Counted from the first letter of the stretch, positions 23,028 to 35,224 are shown. The stretch: 64,000 nt of DNA from Oegoconia quadripuncta (GCA_949316235.1 OX438751.1:9076413-9140412); one strand, 5' to 3'. Numbers and translations: made by a program. Notes: generated by a model from the letters alone, not told the origin.

Positions 23028-24502
23028 CTATTTTTTTCAGACACATACTTTTTAGTTATTCCTTGAGATTTGGTAATCTGTGGGTAAAGTAAGAGCATGA
23101 CATTGCCAATGTATACCTAGTGTTTATCATGTGACTCTCCACCACCTAGCACGGAGTCCTAGAATTAGAACTGAAATGATACTACGCTATCGTAATGAGT
23201 CCAAAGTAGTAATGGAAATAAAGTATGCTTGAGAGCGATTTTTAGCATGCAGTCGTTCGCCATTCCAATGATATTTAAAACGATATTTAAAAACAAACTA
23301 ATTCTAAAATGTATAAAGTTTACATATTCAATATCTAATATAATTAATTCACTTGTCTCCAGAAATTGCATATGAATCAATAAAAACAGTAACCGAGCTT
23401 CGATGTTTGAGTATCTTTCTACACAAATATATGAAGGAAGAAAATTTTGGGGACATAATATATTTTTTTTTACTTCAAGCTTTTTGCTCGCAACTCATGA
23501 AAGAAGTCTGTACCTAAGTTCTATTTTTAGCTGCCGATGCAAAAAGAGGGGAAGAAAGCCTATATATGTGTATATGTATATCTGTGGCATTGTAGCACCA
23601 AAACAGCGAAAGCGATTTCATAACGGTTTTTGAAAGCTTGCGATATAGTTCTTAGCCATGTTTGATGCAAATCGGTTAAGCCGTTTCGAAGATAAGTAGC
23701 TTCTAACACGGTTTCTTTATCTGGATGATAAATCATAGTGTGGTATTTGCAAATCAGCAGTTTACAAAATTTTCAATTAATAGTTATTCTAATTAAAAAA
23801 AAACTGGCGAATAAAAACTAAATTACATAATTCAAAATACTAGTCTGCATGTATTATTAATTCTAATCAATTTCAGATCTATTTTAAAGAATATTAAACG
23901 TCATTTTTGTTATTACAGTCACCATTTTTTTATTATAGGAACGGATGTGGTTCCTACCCTTATCTAGTCTAGAAAACTCCGCCTGATGTTTCTGATAATT
24001 AGGAAATTATTACTTTATGCGAACACTTATTTAGATTTCATAATTCGAAGGTTAATTAATTAAATATTCAATTGATTATATGGAATATGGAGAAATATCT
24101 AATTCTATATGTAATAAACACCGATATTTGGTATATTAATATTATACTTAATTATTATAGCATAAACCAACTATAAATTTTCTTATTCTAATTCTTCTCA
24201 TTTGCATTCTGCAGCCATAATCTGAAGGGTAATGATCATTTTACTACCCGTGGTATAGATATATCTGTAAAATTAGAAATTTAATGGAACCTTAAAAGGT
24301 AATAAAGTACTTGAAATAGATAATTAGTAAATAAGTACCCATATATTTACTTATAGGTACATATATTTACCTACATTACTGGAATCTCTGTGTTGAAAAT
24401 AATAAGCAAGCTCTACCGATTTATATTTAGAAAATAGGTGTAGCTATTTAATTAATTATTATAATATATGATGACAGTGTTGTTTTCAGTATTGATCCAC
24501 AT
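23028..24502. other. Unassigned sequence with one retroposon-like block
   Basis: About 23540-23705 (AAAACAGCGAAAGCGATTTC; AAATCGGTTAAGCCGTTTCG) has the 'dispersed repeat near a TATATG microsatellite' look of Lepidoptera retroposons, and shares its last motif with about 16690-16710. No gene seen. Confidence 0.35.
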
Positions 24503-24655
24503 CTACACTAATATTTAAATGCGAAAGTAATCGGTCCGTCGGTTACCTTTACTCGAATAAACCTCTGAACCGACTTATTGAAATTTGGTAGAGAGATAGC
24601 CTGAGACCTGAAGAATTGCCACTTTTCTCATTGCTGCGTGCAGAAAACTAGTAAT
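24503..24655 (+). mobile_element. Lep1/Helitron-like element, diverged
   Basis: CACTAATATTTAAATGCGAA at the start, TTATTGAAATTTGGTAGAGA within, and GTGCAGAAAACTAGTAAT at the end. The ends match the family; the middle is shortened and mutated. Confidence 0.5.
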
Positions 24656-25459
24656 TAAATATTTACAAAATATGTGGTATAATAAATAATAAAACAAATA
24701 CATACCCGTAATTTTCTATTATTGCTAATAATAGCAATAATAATACATTACCTAATTTGGTTACTATCTAATTCAGGTAGGTATTTGGTTTATTATTTAT
24801 TTTATAAATATTTATAGAAATAAATAACGTATGGCTAATTTACACTAACAAACTTTTATAGATCTTTTTAAGTCTATTTCAGAAAACTTCTTATAAATTT
24901 TTACGAAATAAAATTTCTGACTCTGACTCTGACTGAGCGAAGAAGTGGAACTGAAAATACTTAAATATTTTCGAATGGATCTTCCTTCACTGATAGAAAT
25001 GAGGCTTATGGAGCATATTTTTGAATTTTCAGTACCTACTTATAAAATATATTATATATTCCTGTATTTTTTTTTAATTTGTATTTCTTGTGCTATTTTT
25101 AGTGTAGAGCAAAGTAACCTTTTTTAAAGTTGGTATATTTAACTTACCCTCTGTTTTCCTTTCGACTTTTCTGGAAATTGTGTCGAGTCGGGACTCTTTT
25201 TCTTCATCTTGCCATTTAACTATTCCATAGCCATTTCTAAAATAATCCACATTTTATAATCCTTGATACGCTACTCCTTCACTTATTAGTAAAAATAACA
25301 CCTATTAGAAATTTAAATATTTTGACGCACATATTTTATAGTTATATATGTATAAATTGATCGGATATATTTACACTTCACTGTACACTTTAAAGAGAAC
25401 GTGCACGTCCAGAAATTCCTGTAATTGCGGTGGTTTGGTGAATCACTGTTTAGTTATCA
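24656..25459. other. Unassigned AT-rich sequence
   Basis: No supported feature. Confidence 0.35.
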
Positions 25460-25650
25460 CTGCGGAAAATCGTTCGTAAAGTTTCCCGCGCGAACCGTTG
25501 ATCGTGGGATGCGTCCCGCGGCGGTACCAACTTGACGTAGAATGTTGGTTATGGGCGGGATCCTCCGCATCACGTTCGCCTCCGACGACCCGGCGCGGTA
25601 CCACGCACCGTACGCATCTCCCCTCGACCCGCGCTCCCGACAATACTTTA
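25460..25650. promoter_or_regulatory. CpG-dense island, candidate host 5' exon or promoter
   Basis: This roughly 190-bp patch (CCCGCGCGAACCG, CCCGCGGCGGTACC, GACGACCCGGCGCGGTACC, CGACCCGCGCTCCC) is much richer in G+C and CpG than anything within several kilobases, and it is not a repeat seen elsewhere in the window. Open frames cross it on both strands (about 25.46-25.78 kb reverse), but none shows a domain or clear exon boundaries. It could be a host first exon, a 5' regulatory island, or a fragment of a GC-rich mobile element. Confidence 0.3.
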
Positions 25651-26129
25651 TCACCCTTTGACCCGTAATTATTAACGAAAACAAACAAACAACTCCACTT
25701 AGTCTATTATTTTCGTATAATTTGAAACCTATCACCTCTAAGTTCATGTGAGGGCTAGCTAATGAATGTAAAGGCAGCAATACTCATTAAGCGCGCTGAG
25801 CCACGTCGTAATGACTACTAGAGATTTGCAATAAACATCGGTTTGTATCGACACCGCATACAAATTGGCCGTGCTTTTAACACGCATAGCTGTTGTTGGT
25901 TTCTTCACGAGAGTTGTCATCTCATAATCATCGCATGCAATGCAAACTTATTGCGTATGAAATTATGTATATAAATTCAAATGTTCCAAATGGATTCCAA
26001 GGAAGACAATTTTATTCCGTTCAATGTAGGTGTAGATGCCTATACAAGTAGATATAAGAGTACAAGTAGGTGCACACAGAGTAGGCGTCTCTACATTGCG
26101 CATGGCATTAGATAAAAAGGTAAATTGAA
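25651..26129. other. Unassigned sequence
   Basis: Nothing supported. Confidence 0.35.
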
Positions 26130-26287
26130 AATGAAAGTTCCAAAAACTCTACGAGCCTCCTCCTCGAAGGCCGGCAACGCATCTGTGACCCTTTTGGTGT
26201 TGCGGGTGTCCATGGGCGGCGGTGATTGCTTTCCATCAGGTGACCCGCATGCTCGTTTGCCGCCCTCTTATATAAAAAAAAAAAAAA
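26130..26287 (+). repeat. LINE 3' end with poly(A)
   Basis: AAGGCCGGCAACGCATCTGT, ATGGGCGGCGGTGATTGC and CAGGTGACCCGCATGCTCG are followed by TTTGCCGCCCTCTTATAT and about 14 A. This is a familiar lepidopteran non-LTR 3' end. A shorter copy with the same terminus lies at 31740-31787. Another LINE 3' tail (GCAATAAAGAGTATTTGTAG) follows at 26333-26372. Confidence 0.65.
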
Positions 26288-26372
26288 CTCTACGAGCGAA
26301 AATGGTCTCATTCTGGATTGAAGAAAACGTGTTATATTATTGTAAATTATTTTGTGCAATAAAGAGTATTTG

Positions 26373-27478
26373 TAGTTATATCAACATGCCAATAGAGAGA
26401 TGCCAATACAAAGAAAAGAGGATAATTATTTATATGTCTAAATTCTGACAGAATAGGTACGTTGGTACTCGACAGTCCCGACAGGATACGAAATTTCGGG
26501 GTAGACCCTCTCTACATAAAGTCATTTTGAGATCAAAATCTTACTCGTAACTTGACAAAGTAGGTACGTAATTTACTAGGCAATTTAAAAATATATATAA
26601 CTTATTTGCAGCTATTATTTCATAATGTTGTTAAATTGAGTGTGGTTGGTGATTGAGTGAGCCTGTCACTCTTATTGATTGATCGATCAGTGAGCCTTTT
26701 AACAACTTGGACTGGTGCGGTTTGAAAAATCGAACAACTCATATAAAGCGTGTTCAAAAGAAGAGGTTATAATCAATAAACATTCAGTTCATTATATTGA
26801 TTTCAATTTGATACCTCCAGCCGTTTCTGATAATTAATACTTCAAAGAATTTGCCAATGGTAATTGTTAGTACGGGAACCCTCAGGGTACGGAGTTTTAC
26901 TACCGTCTTGTTTTGCAGTTGTCACACTGCTGAAAATAAACACAACTTATGTAGGACCTAGTATTTAAATCTAATTTCTTGTCTAGAATTACATTTAATC
27001 TATATATCTTTTTATGTTTTCGATAATAATATACCGGACGAGTTTTTTACCGTAAGGAAAAAAGTAGAGCATATTCGGTAATAATATTAATATATAATAA
27101 TTTTACTTATTTATTACTTATTGTAAATAAAATACCTAATTACTTAACTAATTTGAAATGTCGTAAATTCCACGTATTATAAACTCCAAACCTTATCCTC
27201 ACGCAGCATTTTATTTTTGCTCCTGTTTAATCTACACTCTGTATTACCAGTACAAGACACAACTAATACTCAGTCGTATTCAAAATAATTACATCTACTT
27301 ACAGTTTAGTACCTGCCTGGCGGTTCCTTGAAGTTTCTTTTTACGGAATAAAAGAAAATAGAAAAAAGTAGATGCGCCGTTTTTAAAAGGTTAGGTATTT
27401 TTTACTCTTAGACTGTACTTTTATAACCTGTTTGCCCCATCTCTTTTTAGGCGATTCCGTACCGCAAAGATTATATGA
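26373..27478. other. Unassigned AT-rich sequence
   Basis: No supported feature up to the TA target site of the mariner at 27479. Confidence 0.35.
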
Positions 27479-27480
27479 TA

Positions 27481-28640
27481 CGAGGGCGACACTGAAAGTT
27501 CTTAGAAAATTAAAAACTAAACAAACTAGCAAGTTATTAGTTTTATTATATCTTGTCAAAATAGCGTCCATTCACATCAATATATCGCTGCATCCGATGG
27601 AACGATGGGAAAAGCACTTTACCACTCGTCCTTAGGGGTCTCTTCGATAGCTTTTTGAGATGCAGCCACTGCGTCCATAAAACGTTTTCCTCGAAGTTTT
27701 TCTTTTATTTTCGGGAATAAATAAAAATCGCAAGGTGAGGTCGGGGCTATACGGCGGGTGACCCAAGATTTCCACGTTTGACGTCGCCAAATAGTCGATG
27801 GTTTGCTTGACGGTGTGCGACGAGGCGTTGTCGTGGTGAGGGAGCAGAGTGGTACACTAACAATAACGTAGGAGGATCCTACTGCGAGGTCGTTTCTCCC
27901 GAACTTTTTCCAAGACAAATGGCAAACAATTATTGTTAGTGTACCAGTCTGCAGTAATTGTTGCGTAATGACCTGTCCTTCCGAAGAACGACGCCACCAT
28001 CTTTTTTCCCACGCTTCGACCTCTCTTCACTTTAGTTGCCAACTCCTCGGAAGGAAACGCCCTCTCAACAGACTGTCTTTTAGTTTCACGATCATAACAG
28101 TAAATCCAGCTTTCGTCACCAGCAAGTATGTCGAACACAGTATTTGAGTCACCTCCGTTAAATCTTTGAACCATTTCACGGCACCAATCACCACGACGGA
28201 CTTTTTGGGCCTCTGTTAAATTATGAGGTATCCACCGGGCATAAAGCTTCCTGACCGCTAAATGTTCATGGAGGATTTTGTGCACTTGACTCATACCGAT
28301 GCCTAAGCTTCTCCGAATCTGCTGATAGGTCACTCTTTTGTCAGTCTTTATCATACGCCGCACAACACTTATGTTATCTTCGGTCGTTGCCGTAGAAGGC
28401 CGTCCCTCACGTATATCATGGGTGAGATTAGTGCGACCACGTTTAAATTCATTAAACCAGTTGTAAACAGTGGTACGAGAAGGGGCTTCATCGTGAAAGG
28501 CCATTCGAAGTCTATCATAACTTTCTGGTTGACTTAAATGACATCGAAAGTCATAAAAAATCATTGCACGAAAAAAAGTATAGCGAGACTGATTTTGTCC
28601 AAAGTATTGACCAACCCTTTGATATGGTTCTTATCATAAA
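27481..28640 (-). mobile_element. Mariner transposon, reverse strand, 5'-truncated
   Basis: The 3' terminal inverted repeat is intact at 27481 (CGAGGGCGACACTGAAAGTT), preceded by TA at 27479-27480. The 5' TIR expected beyond the start codon near 28564 is not found before SINE family A begins at about 28646, so that end is lost. The sequence is the same family as 6224-7329, on the opposite strand. Confidence 0.9.
27619..28564 (-). pseudogene. Mariner transposase, long but frameshifted
   Basis: The N-terminal 210 or so residues are open from 28564: paired helix-turn-helix region (PSRTTVYNWFNEFKRGR), the second HTH and linker (YQQIRRSLGIGMSQVHKIL; WIPHNLTEAQK), and the first catalytic Asp in GDESWIYCYD. 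Near 27866 a roughly 30-nt insertion disrupts the frame just before the HHDNAS motif. The remaining C-terminus (27619-27840) is readable in another frame with SPCDFYLFPKIKEKL, but the PDLA of the usual PPYSPDLAPCDF motif is missing, so the third catalytic Asp has an abnormal spacing. The protein should be inactive. This copy keeps the N-terminus that the 6.2-kb copy lost. Confidence 0.9.
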
Positions 28641-28645
28641 TCTTT

Positions 28646-28886
28646 GGTAGTGGTAGAGCGTTTTAAATGTCCGCCTGGCTCGCTACCACCATCTTATCTA
28701 AATTTGCCGCCAAGCAGCAATGTTAATAGCATTGTTGTGTTCCGGTTGTCAGAGATAAGATAGCCAGTCCCTCAAATGCGTTGGGGTTTCCGGGTCAGTA
28801 CTTACGCTTCCACCTTCGACCTCATCTTCACTTAACATCAGGTGTGATGGAGGTAAAGTACCAACCCGTTGTGCATAATATATAAG
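28646..28886 (+). repeat. tRNA-derived SINE family A, head missing
   Basis: Starts at GTGGTAGAGCGTTTTAAATG, inside the linker between head and body, and continues to the tail CCCGTTGTGCATAATATA. It abuts the truncated mariner end. Confidence 0.75.
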
Positions 28887-28971
28887 TTTAAGTAATATTA
28901 AGTCTGTATTGGAGCCAAAGTTCTCCACAACTATCCCAAATTTCAGTCGTGTAACTACGTATCTAACTTCT

Positions 28972-29195
28972 AACTAATATTATAATGCAAAAGTTTGTAT
29001 GTTTGTTTGTTGTTCAATCACGGCAAAACGTATGAACGGATTTGGATGAAATTTGCTATACAAGTAGAACATACCCTGGATTTAAGACATAGGATGTTTT
29101 TATCTCGATAAGGTGAGTGGTTCCTGCGGGATAAGCAAATTGTGGATAAAAAAAGTAATTTCACGTTGGCGAAACCGCGGGCGGAAAGTTAGTCT
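28972..29195 (+). mobile_element. Lep1/Helitron-like element
   Basis: ACTAATATTATAATGCAAAA, GGATTTGGATGAAATTTGC, CCTGCGGGATAAGCAAATTG and the terminus GCGGGCGGAAAGTTAGTC. Full length, with substitutions. Confidence 0.8.
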
Positions 29196-30299
29196 ATAAT
29201 AGTTCCTGAAACAAATTACTTCTTTTTGAACTCTATTATTTAAGGTTATACGGAGCATACTCCATCCCATAGGTATGTTTTTACATGTAGGAACTTGTAT
29301 AAGGAACTTTTGTATACAATATTCATATGATGACTTATGTATTGGCTGTAAGTTCTCCTAAAAGTAAATAAAAACAAAATTAAACATGTCTGTAGGCGAT
29401 CTTCAGTCTACGGACTATATTGGTGGTGAGGATTCATATTTCACACGTATACGTCATAGCGCGCCGGGTGCACGCATTGGGGTCGTAAGGCCTCTTGCTG
29501 GCAAAACTTTACTTACTAGAGAGAGCCTCCCACCTTTTAGAAACGGAGAACTAAAAATGTACAGCTGCTCATATGTATTATAATTTATTGCATTATATAA
29601 TGTGTATTTGTCGATTATAGTGCACGCGGCACGAACATATAGGTCCCACCTAAGCTGGCATTAATAATTAAATTACGACACTTAAAATCACGCTCGGATT
29701 CTGGATTACTATGATTCTTTGAATAGATAGAATTTATTTGGTGGCCATTCAGGCCGCAGCAGAACGATTATTGGCCATTACCTTCACTACAAAACCATTC
29801 GATGTTTGCAGTTTATCGGTATAATGACAACTTACGAGAAGCATTTGTGTCAAACAGCGCGGTAAAATGAATGATGTTATTCGAGAAACCAGTTACTCTG
29901 GTTTGTTTTATGTAATTTCTTTATGTTAGATATTATATTTAGTATTTAACATACTAGGTATGTCTGCTAACGCTTATTAGCTGTATTACGAAATAAATAC
30001 CATTTGAAGGTACAATTTTCAATCTATATCAAACCGCATGTTCATTCGTTCACCTCGCTAGAAAAACGTAAAACAAACCTTTGCAAGGACTTCCGTTTCA
30101 TAGCAAGATTGTTTCAATGACTACTGTTTACACACAATTCGCTCCCACAATCCAACTAGATAGCATACCTATCGTGGTCAGCTTTACTGTTTGTAAAAGA
30201 CTCGTGTCATTGATTCTTAATTTTGTAGACTCAATTCAATTATGAGTGAGCTCAAAGGAGTCTCGAATCGTGTCATATGCGAATACATAAAGTTACGAC
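29196..30299. other. Unassigned sequence
   Basis: The 29386-29583 open frame is in a CpG-richer stretch (TAGCGCGCCGGGTGCACGC) but has no recognised domain. It may be a retroelement scrap. Confidence 0.3.
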
Positions 30300-30518
30300 C
30301 TTTATAGTAAATTGGGTGGTCAGAGATATCCCAAGCTAAAGCGTTTGGGTGTACACACGTTATTGAATTTAGTATTTATTTCTTCACTCGTACGTCAAGA
30401 TCTCCTTTCGTGCCAAATATCAAGATTGTCGGACACCGGGAAATACCTCTAGGTATAGGTGTTGATGTATCAGTATCAGACTTATAATCTTTTATTGCGC
30501 TACACGAAAAACTTTTAC
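30300..30518. repeat. Family D retroposon scrap and unassigned sequence
   Basis: GGTGGTCAGAGATATCCCAA then AAAGCGTTTGGGTGTACAC matches the 40.85-kb and 62.25-kb copies of family D. Confidence 0.45.
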
Positions 30519-30819
30519 AGCCTCCGTGGCTCAATGTAAACATCATGGCATTTACGAATCGGAGACCACGGGTTCGATCCCCAGCGGGGTACATGTGTAA
30601 TACTCTGTTTGGTTGGTAATGTGTCCACCTTGCTAGCTACCACCATCTTATATAAGTCTGCAGCAAAACAGCAATGTTAATAGCATTGTTGTGTTTCAAT
30701 TGTCAGGGATAAGATAGCCAGTCCCCCAAATAGGATTGGGTCCGCTTCCACCTTCAGCCTTATCTTCAATTAACATCAGGTGTGATTGAGATCAAATGCT
30801 AACCCGTTGTGCATAAAAC
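30519..30819 (+). repeat. tRNA-derived SINE family A, full-length, forward
   Basis: The only full forward copy. A-box region GCCTCCGTGGCTCAATGTAA, B box CGGGTTCGATCCCCAGCGG, body CTACCACCATCTTATATAAG, tail CATCAGGTGTGATTGAGATC and CCCGTTGTGCATAAAAC. It shows that the head is tRNA-like in the sense orientation, so an internal Pol III promoter is likely. Internal deletions of about 20 bp occur near 30740. Confidence 0.85.
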
Positions 30820-30924
30820 TTAATTTATTACAGCTGTCGTCGTAAGTCGTTGCATTTGATGTTTCTGAATTAAAGGGTCTTGACACATAGACAAACAGAT
30901 TATCAGACAACAAAACCCTTTAAG

Positions 30925-31172
30925 GATTGAATTTTTCCAAAATGAGTTACGGAACCCTAAAACCCTAAATAATCTGTTTTTATTTACGTGTACATATGTT
31001 GCAGACAGATCGTTGAATTAGCCATTACACGAAATGCCTAGGTGGGTCATTATTTATGGCGGATTCATGAATAGTGTAATTCAACGATCTGCCTACAACA
31101 CATATATATACGTCAACACATGTACATGAATTTGAAACTGGTATATACCAGTTTCAAATTCATTGTTGACGT
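30925..31172. repeat. Complex foldback repeat with a 38-bp perfect palindrome
   Basis: GTTGCAGACAGATCGTTGAA (about 31002) has an inverted partner TTCAACGATCTGCCTACAAC (about 31080), flanked by matching GTACATAT / ATATATAC-type arms. Beyond it, 31126-31163 is a perfect palindrome centred on GGTATATACC (arms ATGAATTTGAAACTGGTAT). The outer CGTCAACA and TGTTGACG also pair. The left part (AATGAGTTACGGAACCCTAA) recurs at 34035-34130, so this is a dispersed foldback or MITE family. Confidence 0.65.
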
Positions 31173-31739
31173 GCGTAGGTCCTCGATCATAACTCGTCAC
31201 ATCAAAGGACTGGAGTCACAGAATAACTAATTTACTAACGTAAACTCGAGTGCATAAAATAGACTCAAGCTGTATTACTATCGATGTTTTTGAGTAATGG
31301 AGTCCCATTCTATTGAATCGTGTCTAGTAATTTGACCACATAAAAGAATCGGAGACTCTGAGTCTTTTGCAACACTACCATCGCTGCGTCGTGTATCTAA
31401 TTAAAATATTACGGTGCATTCTTCTGTATGCGTGTAGTGCTGCGCATAATAAAATACTACAATGGTGCATTTTAACAACGTTCTATTTCCAGTGATTTAT
31501 AGGTGGATATGCTTAAATAACAACTAGTTAACGTCGAAACTGTTTGCCATTCGACTACATGCTGGACAATGTGAATTTCCTAATAAAGACATTCACCGTA
31601 ACTGGTGTGTGGTGGTAGAAATGGCCACAGCCCACCATAGGCCGAATCCCAGGCAACACTGATATCTACCCGCATACATTATACATTCATTTTCATTTTT
31701 AACTTTTACTGTAGAGTTAAAATAAGTTTTGTTTAATCT
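31173..31739. other. Unassigned sequence
   Basis: No supported feature. Confidence 0.35.
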
Positions 31740-31787
31740 AAATGACCCGCATGCTCGTTTGCCGCCCTCTCATAAAAAAAAAAAAAA
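31740..31787 (+). repeat. LINE 3' terminus with poly(A)
   Basis: AATGACCCGCATGCTCGTTT, then GCCGCCCTCTCAT and about 14 A. A severely 5'-truncated copy of the 26130 family. Confidence 0.6.
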
Positions 31788-32639
31788 GGTAAACACAGCA
31801 AGGGAATATACGAGACCAAGAGGCAGGGGTGCTACAAATACTCTTCAGGGTGTAATGAAGTGGAGCCTTCGTTAAGTATTAGTATAAGTTCCTTTTTTAG
31901 GATTCCGTAGTTACCTACGAATGCGGTGTAGGGTCTGTAAAATAGGTCTGTTCATAGAAATTCCCAACTGAAAACATAACGCTATATTTCGTCTCCACGA
32001 CTTTAATACTCTGGGCAAAGAGTGAATTTTGTTTCGTTTTAACATTACAACAACGTATACTTTTGATTACTACCTACTATTCAAATAAAGGAGTTATTGA
32101 GCGTTATGTCACTAATTGACTCTGACTGCTATCAATATAATTTCGCGCTTGTTATGCATCGGGTAGATACCTACTTCATATTTTTATCCTATAATGAGAA
32201 CAATATTTCAGTTCTATTGCCATATTTCACTCTTACCAAATACCAATACCAAAACACTTGAAAATGAATCTCCAATCCAAAATATCAAATTGATATAGTG
32301 CAATGTTGGATTCTACTCGAGCTTTGTAATTATTTAATTTTTTGGCGTCGCATCCGAAATGTGAAGTACACATCTTTTAACAAAAATTGAGATAAAGTAG
32401 CTGCTACAGCCATTTACTTTTTCAAGTTTCTCATTCAGTCAACCAACACAATACCCTACATCTTCATGACCAGTTCTGTACGCAGAACAATTCTCATGAT
32501 ATATCTACAATGAGCCAACAGTGACAGCTCAAAAGCTCCTGGCATCCCGCGGCGTTGTGCGCAGCATCAAGTGTGTAAATAATGGTAATTAGATGCCGAA
32601 GTAACCGCGGCTTGAATAGTCATGTGGGTACTGGACTGC
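31788..32639. other. Unassigned sequence
   Basis: No supported feature. Confidence 0.35.
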
Positions 32640-32760
32640 TCGCTGGCCAGAGGGCTGCAAGTAGGTCGCCTACGTCACGCACGCCCCTCAGTAGTCTCCC
32701 ACTTCTCAGCTCGCTTCGGTTACGATTGTTTTCTAGTCCTTTGTTTACTTCACAATAACG
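32640..32760 (+). promoter_or_regulatory. Weak candidate core promoter / transcription start region
   Basis: A GC-richer segment (CCTACGTCACGCACGCCCC) contains TCAGT at 32687-32691, the core of the arthropod initiator, with CGGTTACG downstream. There is no TATA box and no attached open frame. This is composition plus a five-base motif, so the call is tentative. Confidence 0.2.
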
Positions 32761-33814
32761 GCTCTCTCAACTGGCGATCTCAAACCGACTGATTGAGCAA
32801 TTATATTATATTACAGAGGAGCACTGTTTTACAACCGATATTGTCTACTGCGCATACCAATAATGCATTAGGTACTTGATAGTTCGTTCTAGATATAAAT
32901 TGAAATTGACCGAAACGCTTTGAGCTATTTAAGTTTCTGCAGTTCTGTTTCAATAGGGCATCGCAATGGATGCGGCTGCTTCAATTTGACAACATCTGTA
33001 TACGCATGGTACAGTACAAATCTTTAATAACTTAGGTAAGCTTTATCTAGATGTAGTATGAAATTATTTGACAACAAAATTAAATTATAATAAAAGGTGC
33101 AATTTGTTAAGATCGTAAAACATTCATAGACCTATGAAAATAAAGCGGGATTAGATCGGCTGTGAATCTGAATGAGTTTGCTATATACAGGAGGTAGGTA
33201 TGAACACTGTGACATGTGGAGTGGAGATGAGGAGATTAGGGGTAATTGGAGCCGTCTGTTGGATTTGCGGACAGTGGTGCATTGTAGACTGCCTGCTGTA
33301 GGTCAAATAACAAAGTCGCGAGTGATGAGATTAATGACTTTGGATTATGATACAGGTGACAAAAGTTCCTATAATTACCAGCGTCTCCTAGCATGCCTCG
33401 TATCAAACGAATCTTAGAATCTTGCGATTTCTCTTACTCTTATTCTTCAAAAACAAAAACCACAGTTGTAGTTTATTAAGGGGAATATTACTTATTATAA
33501 AAAAAGACAACTTTAACTTTGTCGCGATATCTAAATAAGTGTTAATAGAATTGATATATTTAACACTTTATAAGCCTTACTTTCAACTTTGGCATTTTCA
33601 GCTTTAACAAAATGATTGCACTTGCATGACTTTACTTTGCAAGATTCAAAATGGAGCCATTGAACTTTAAAACAAATAATAATAATAATAAATAATAAAT
33701 ATCCTTAGACATATACATAGAAATAAGTCATTTTATAACAATAAATAAATATCTTATATATGTAACTGTGTCTATTAAGGTTAATATAGATTTAACTATA
33801 TGTGTTTTTTTAGG
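32761..33814. other. Unassigned sequence with an (AAT)n tract
   Basis: 33672-33703 is an imperfect AAT microsatellite. The 81-codon open frame at 33172 has no recognised features. Confidence 0.4.
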
Positions 33815-34018
33815 CACAACTGGTTAGCTCTTGACCTCAATCACACCTGATGTTAAAATGAGGCCGAAGGTAGGAGCGTACTAACCCGGAAACCGGACTG
33901 GCTATCTTATCTCTGACAACCGGAACATGACAATGCTCTAAACATTGCTGGTGGCTGACATAGTTAAGATAGGGGTAGCCAGCCAGGCGGACATTTAAAA
34001 TGCCCTACCACCAACCGA
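33815..34018 (-). repeat. tRNA-derived SINE family A, head missing
   Basis: Tail oligo-T, then GACCTCAATCACACCTGATG, with a 10-bp deletion (TTAAAATGAGG). The body ends in CCCTACCACCAACCGAA, where the sequence changes abruptly to the foldback repeat. Confidence 0.75.
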
Positions 34019-34022
34019 ATAT

Positions 34023-34132
34023 GGGTTCTCTTTTCCAAAATGAGGTATGGAACCCTAAAAACCCAGAAAAATAATCTATATTTATTTACATGTATACTCG
34101 TATGTTGCAGGCAGATTGGTAAATTAGCCATT
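34023..34132 (+). repeat. Foldback family, partial second copy
   Basis: TTTCCAAAATGAGGTATGGA, ATAATCTATATTTATTTACA and GTTGCAGGCAGATTGGTAAA match the left half of the element at 30925. Confidence 0.6.
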
Positions 34133-35224
34133 TCAGAGCCATACCACCAACCTGTCTTAGAAATGAATTAAGGATATTTTGACTAAAAAAGTTCTCGTAA
34201 TTAGTTGTAAGTACAGACGTATAATAAATAGTAGGTTGCAAGGAACGATCAGTCCACAGCAGTGGTGAATCTATATTCCCTGTGGAAATGCAAATCTGCC
34301 ATCTATATTTCTGAGAATGTAGTTGAGGCTTGTCTACGGGGCGAACCCCCTCTTTCCTTAAGCGCACCGTTTAAGCATGGTGAATAAGGCTCTGAATAGG
34401 ATTAGCCTCACCTCCCACGAACACTGAAGAAATCTGCGGGCAGTAATGTTTGCTTCACCCGCCATGGCTTTTCGCCCCCTTTGTATCTTTGGTCTTTGAG
34501 GTCGGCCGTAGTCGTAACTATATGATCCAGATATAAGTTATTTATCTTTTGCGATGCAGCGCCGATTAGTTTGATAGGAAACACTTAATTGGAACGTTCG
34601 TTCCGGCCCACTGAGCTAATAGTCACCTCATCATCGGGCCTCAAAGACAACTATGTTTTTTGCGCGGTATATTTCAGCCGTGAGTCAGCCAGCCGCATGT
34701 GTCTTCAAATTCTTCGTCGGAGTTCGTCCACTAACTAAAAAAAATCTCTTATTTCACAGATTTTTTTTCCAAATTCAGAACAAGCTGTCGCGGTCACAGC
34801 GAGCAACCAGCATTGTTCTTAGTTTGAATTTCTTTCTTTAGGCGAGTGTCTACAAGTTTTATAATCAAACTTTATGATTGATTTTAAATCCGATATTGAT
34901 AGCGTATATCGTTAATTAATATTATTAAGTATATTTTCGAAAATCGACTTTCTGAATATATCATTATAAGAGTTAGTGATCGACTTCAACAAATAAAGTG
35001 TTAATAATACAGGAAAATAAAAAAATAAAAATTTCTCAAAAATAAAAAAGTAAGAAAGAAGAATTAGTTGAAGTATTGTCAAAAACAATGGAAGCAGTGA
35101 TATTTATAACTCTCCTATAATAATACCGATATCCTATTAAAATATCGATATTTAAATTTAGACGTTTTTGACATTTGTATTTATATTTCATCAATAGGAC
35201 AATAAGTATAGACTTAACTAATAG
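34133..35224. other. Unassigned sequence
   Basis: No supported gene. About 34650-34740 is slightly GC-rich but has no clear coding signal. Confidence 0.35.
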
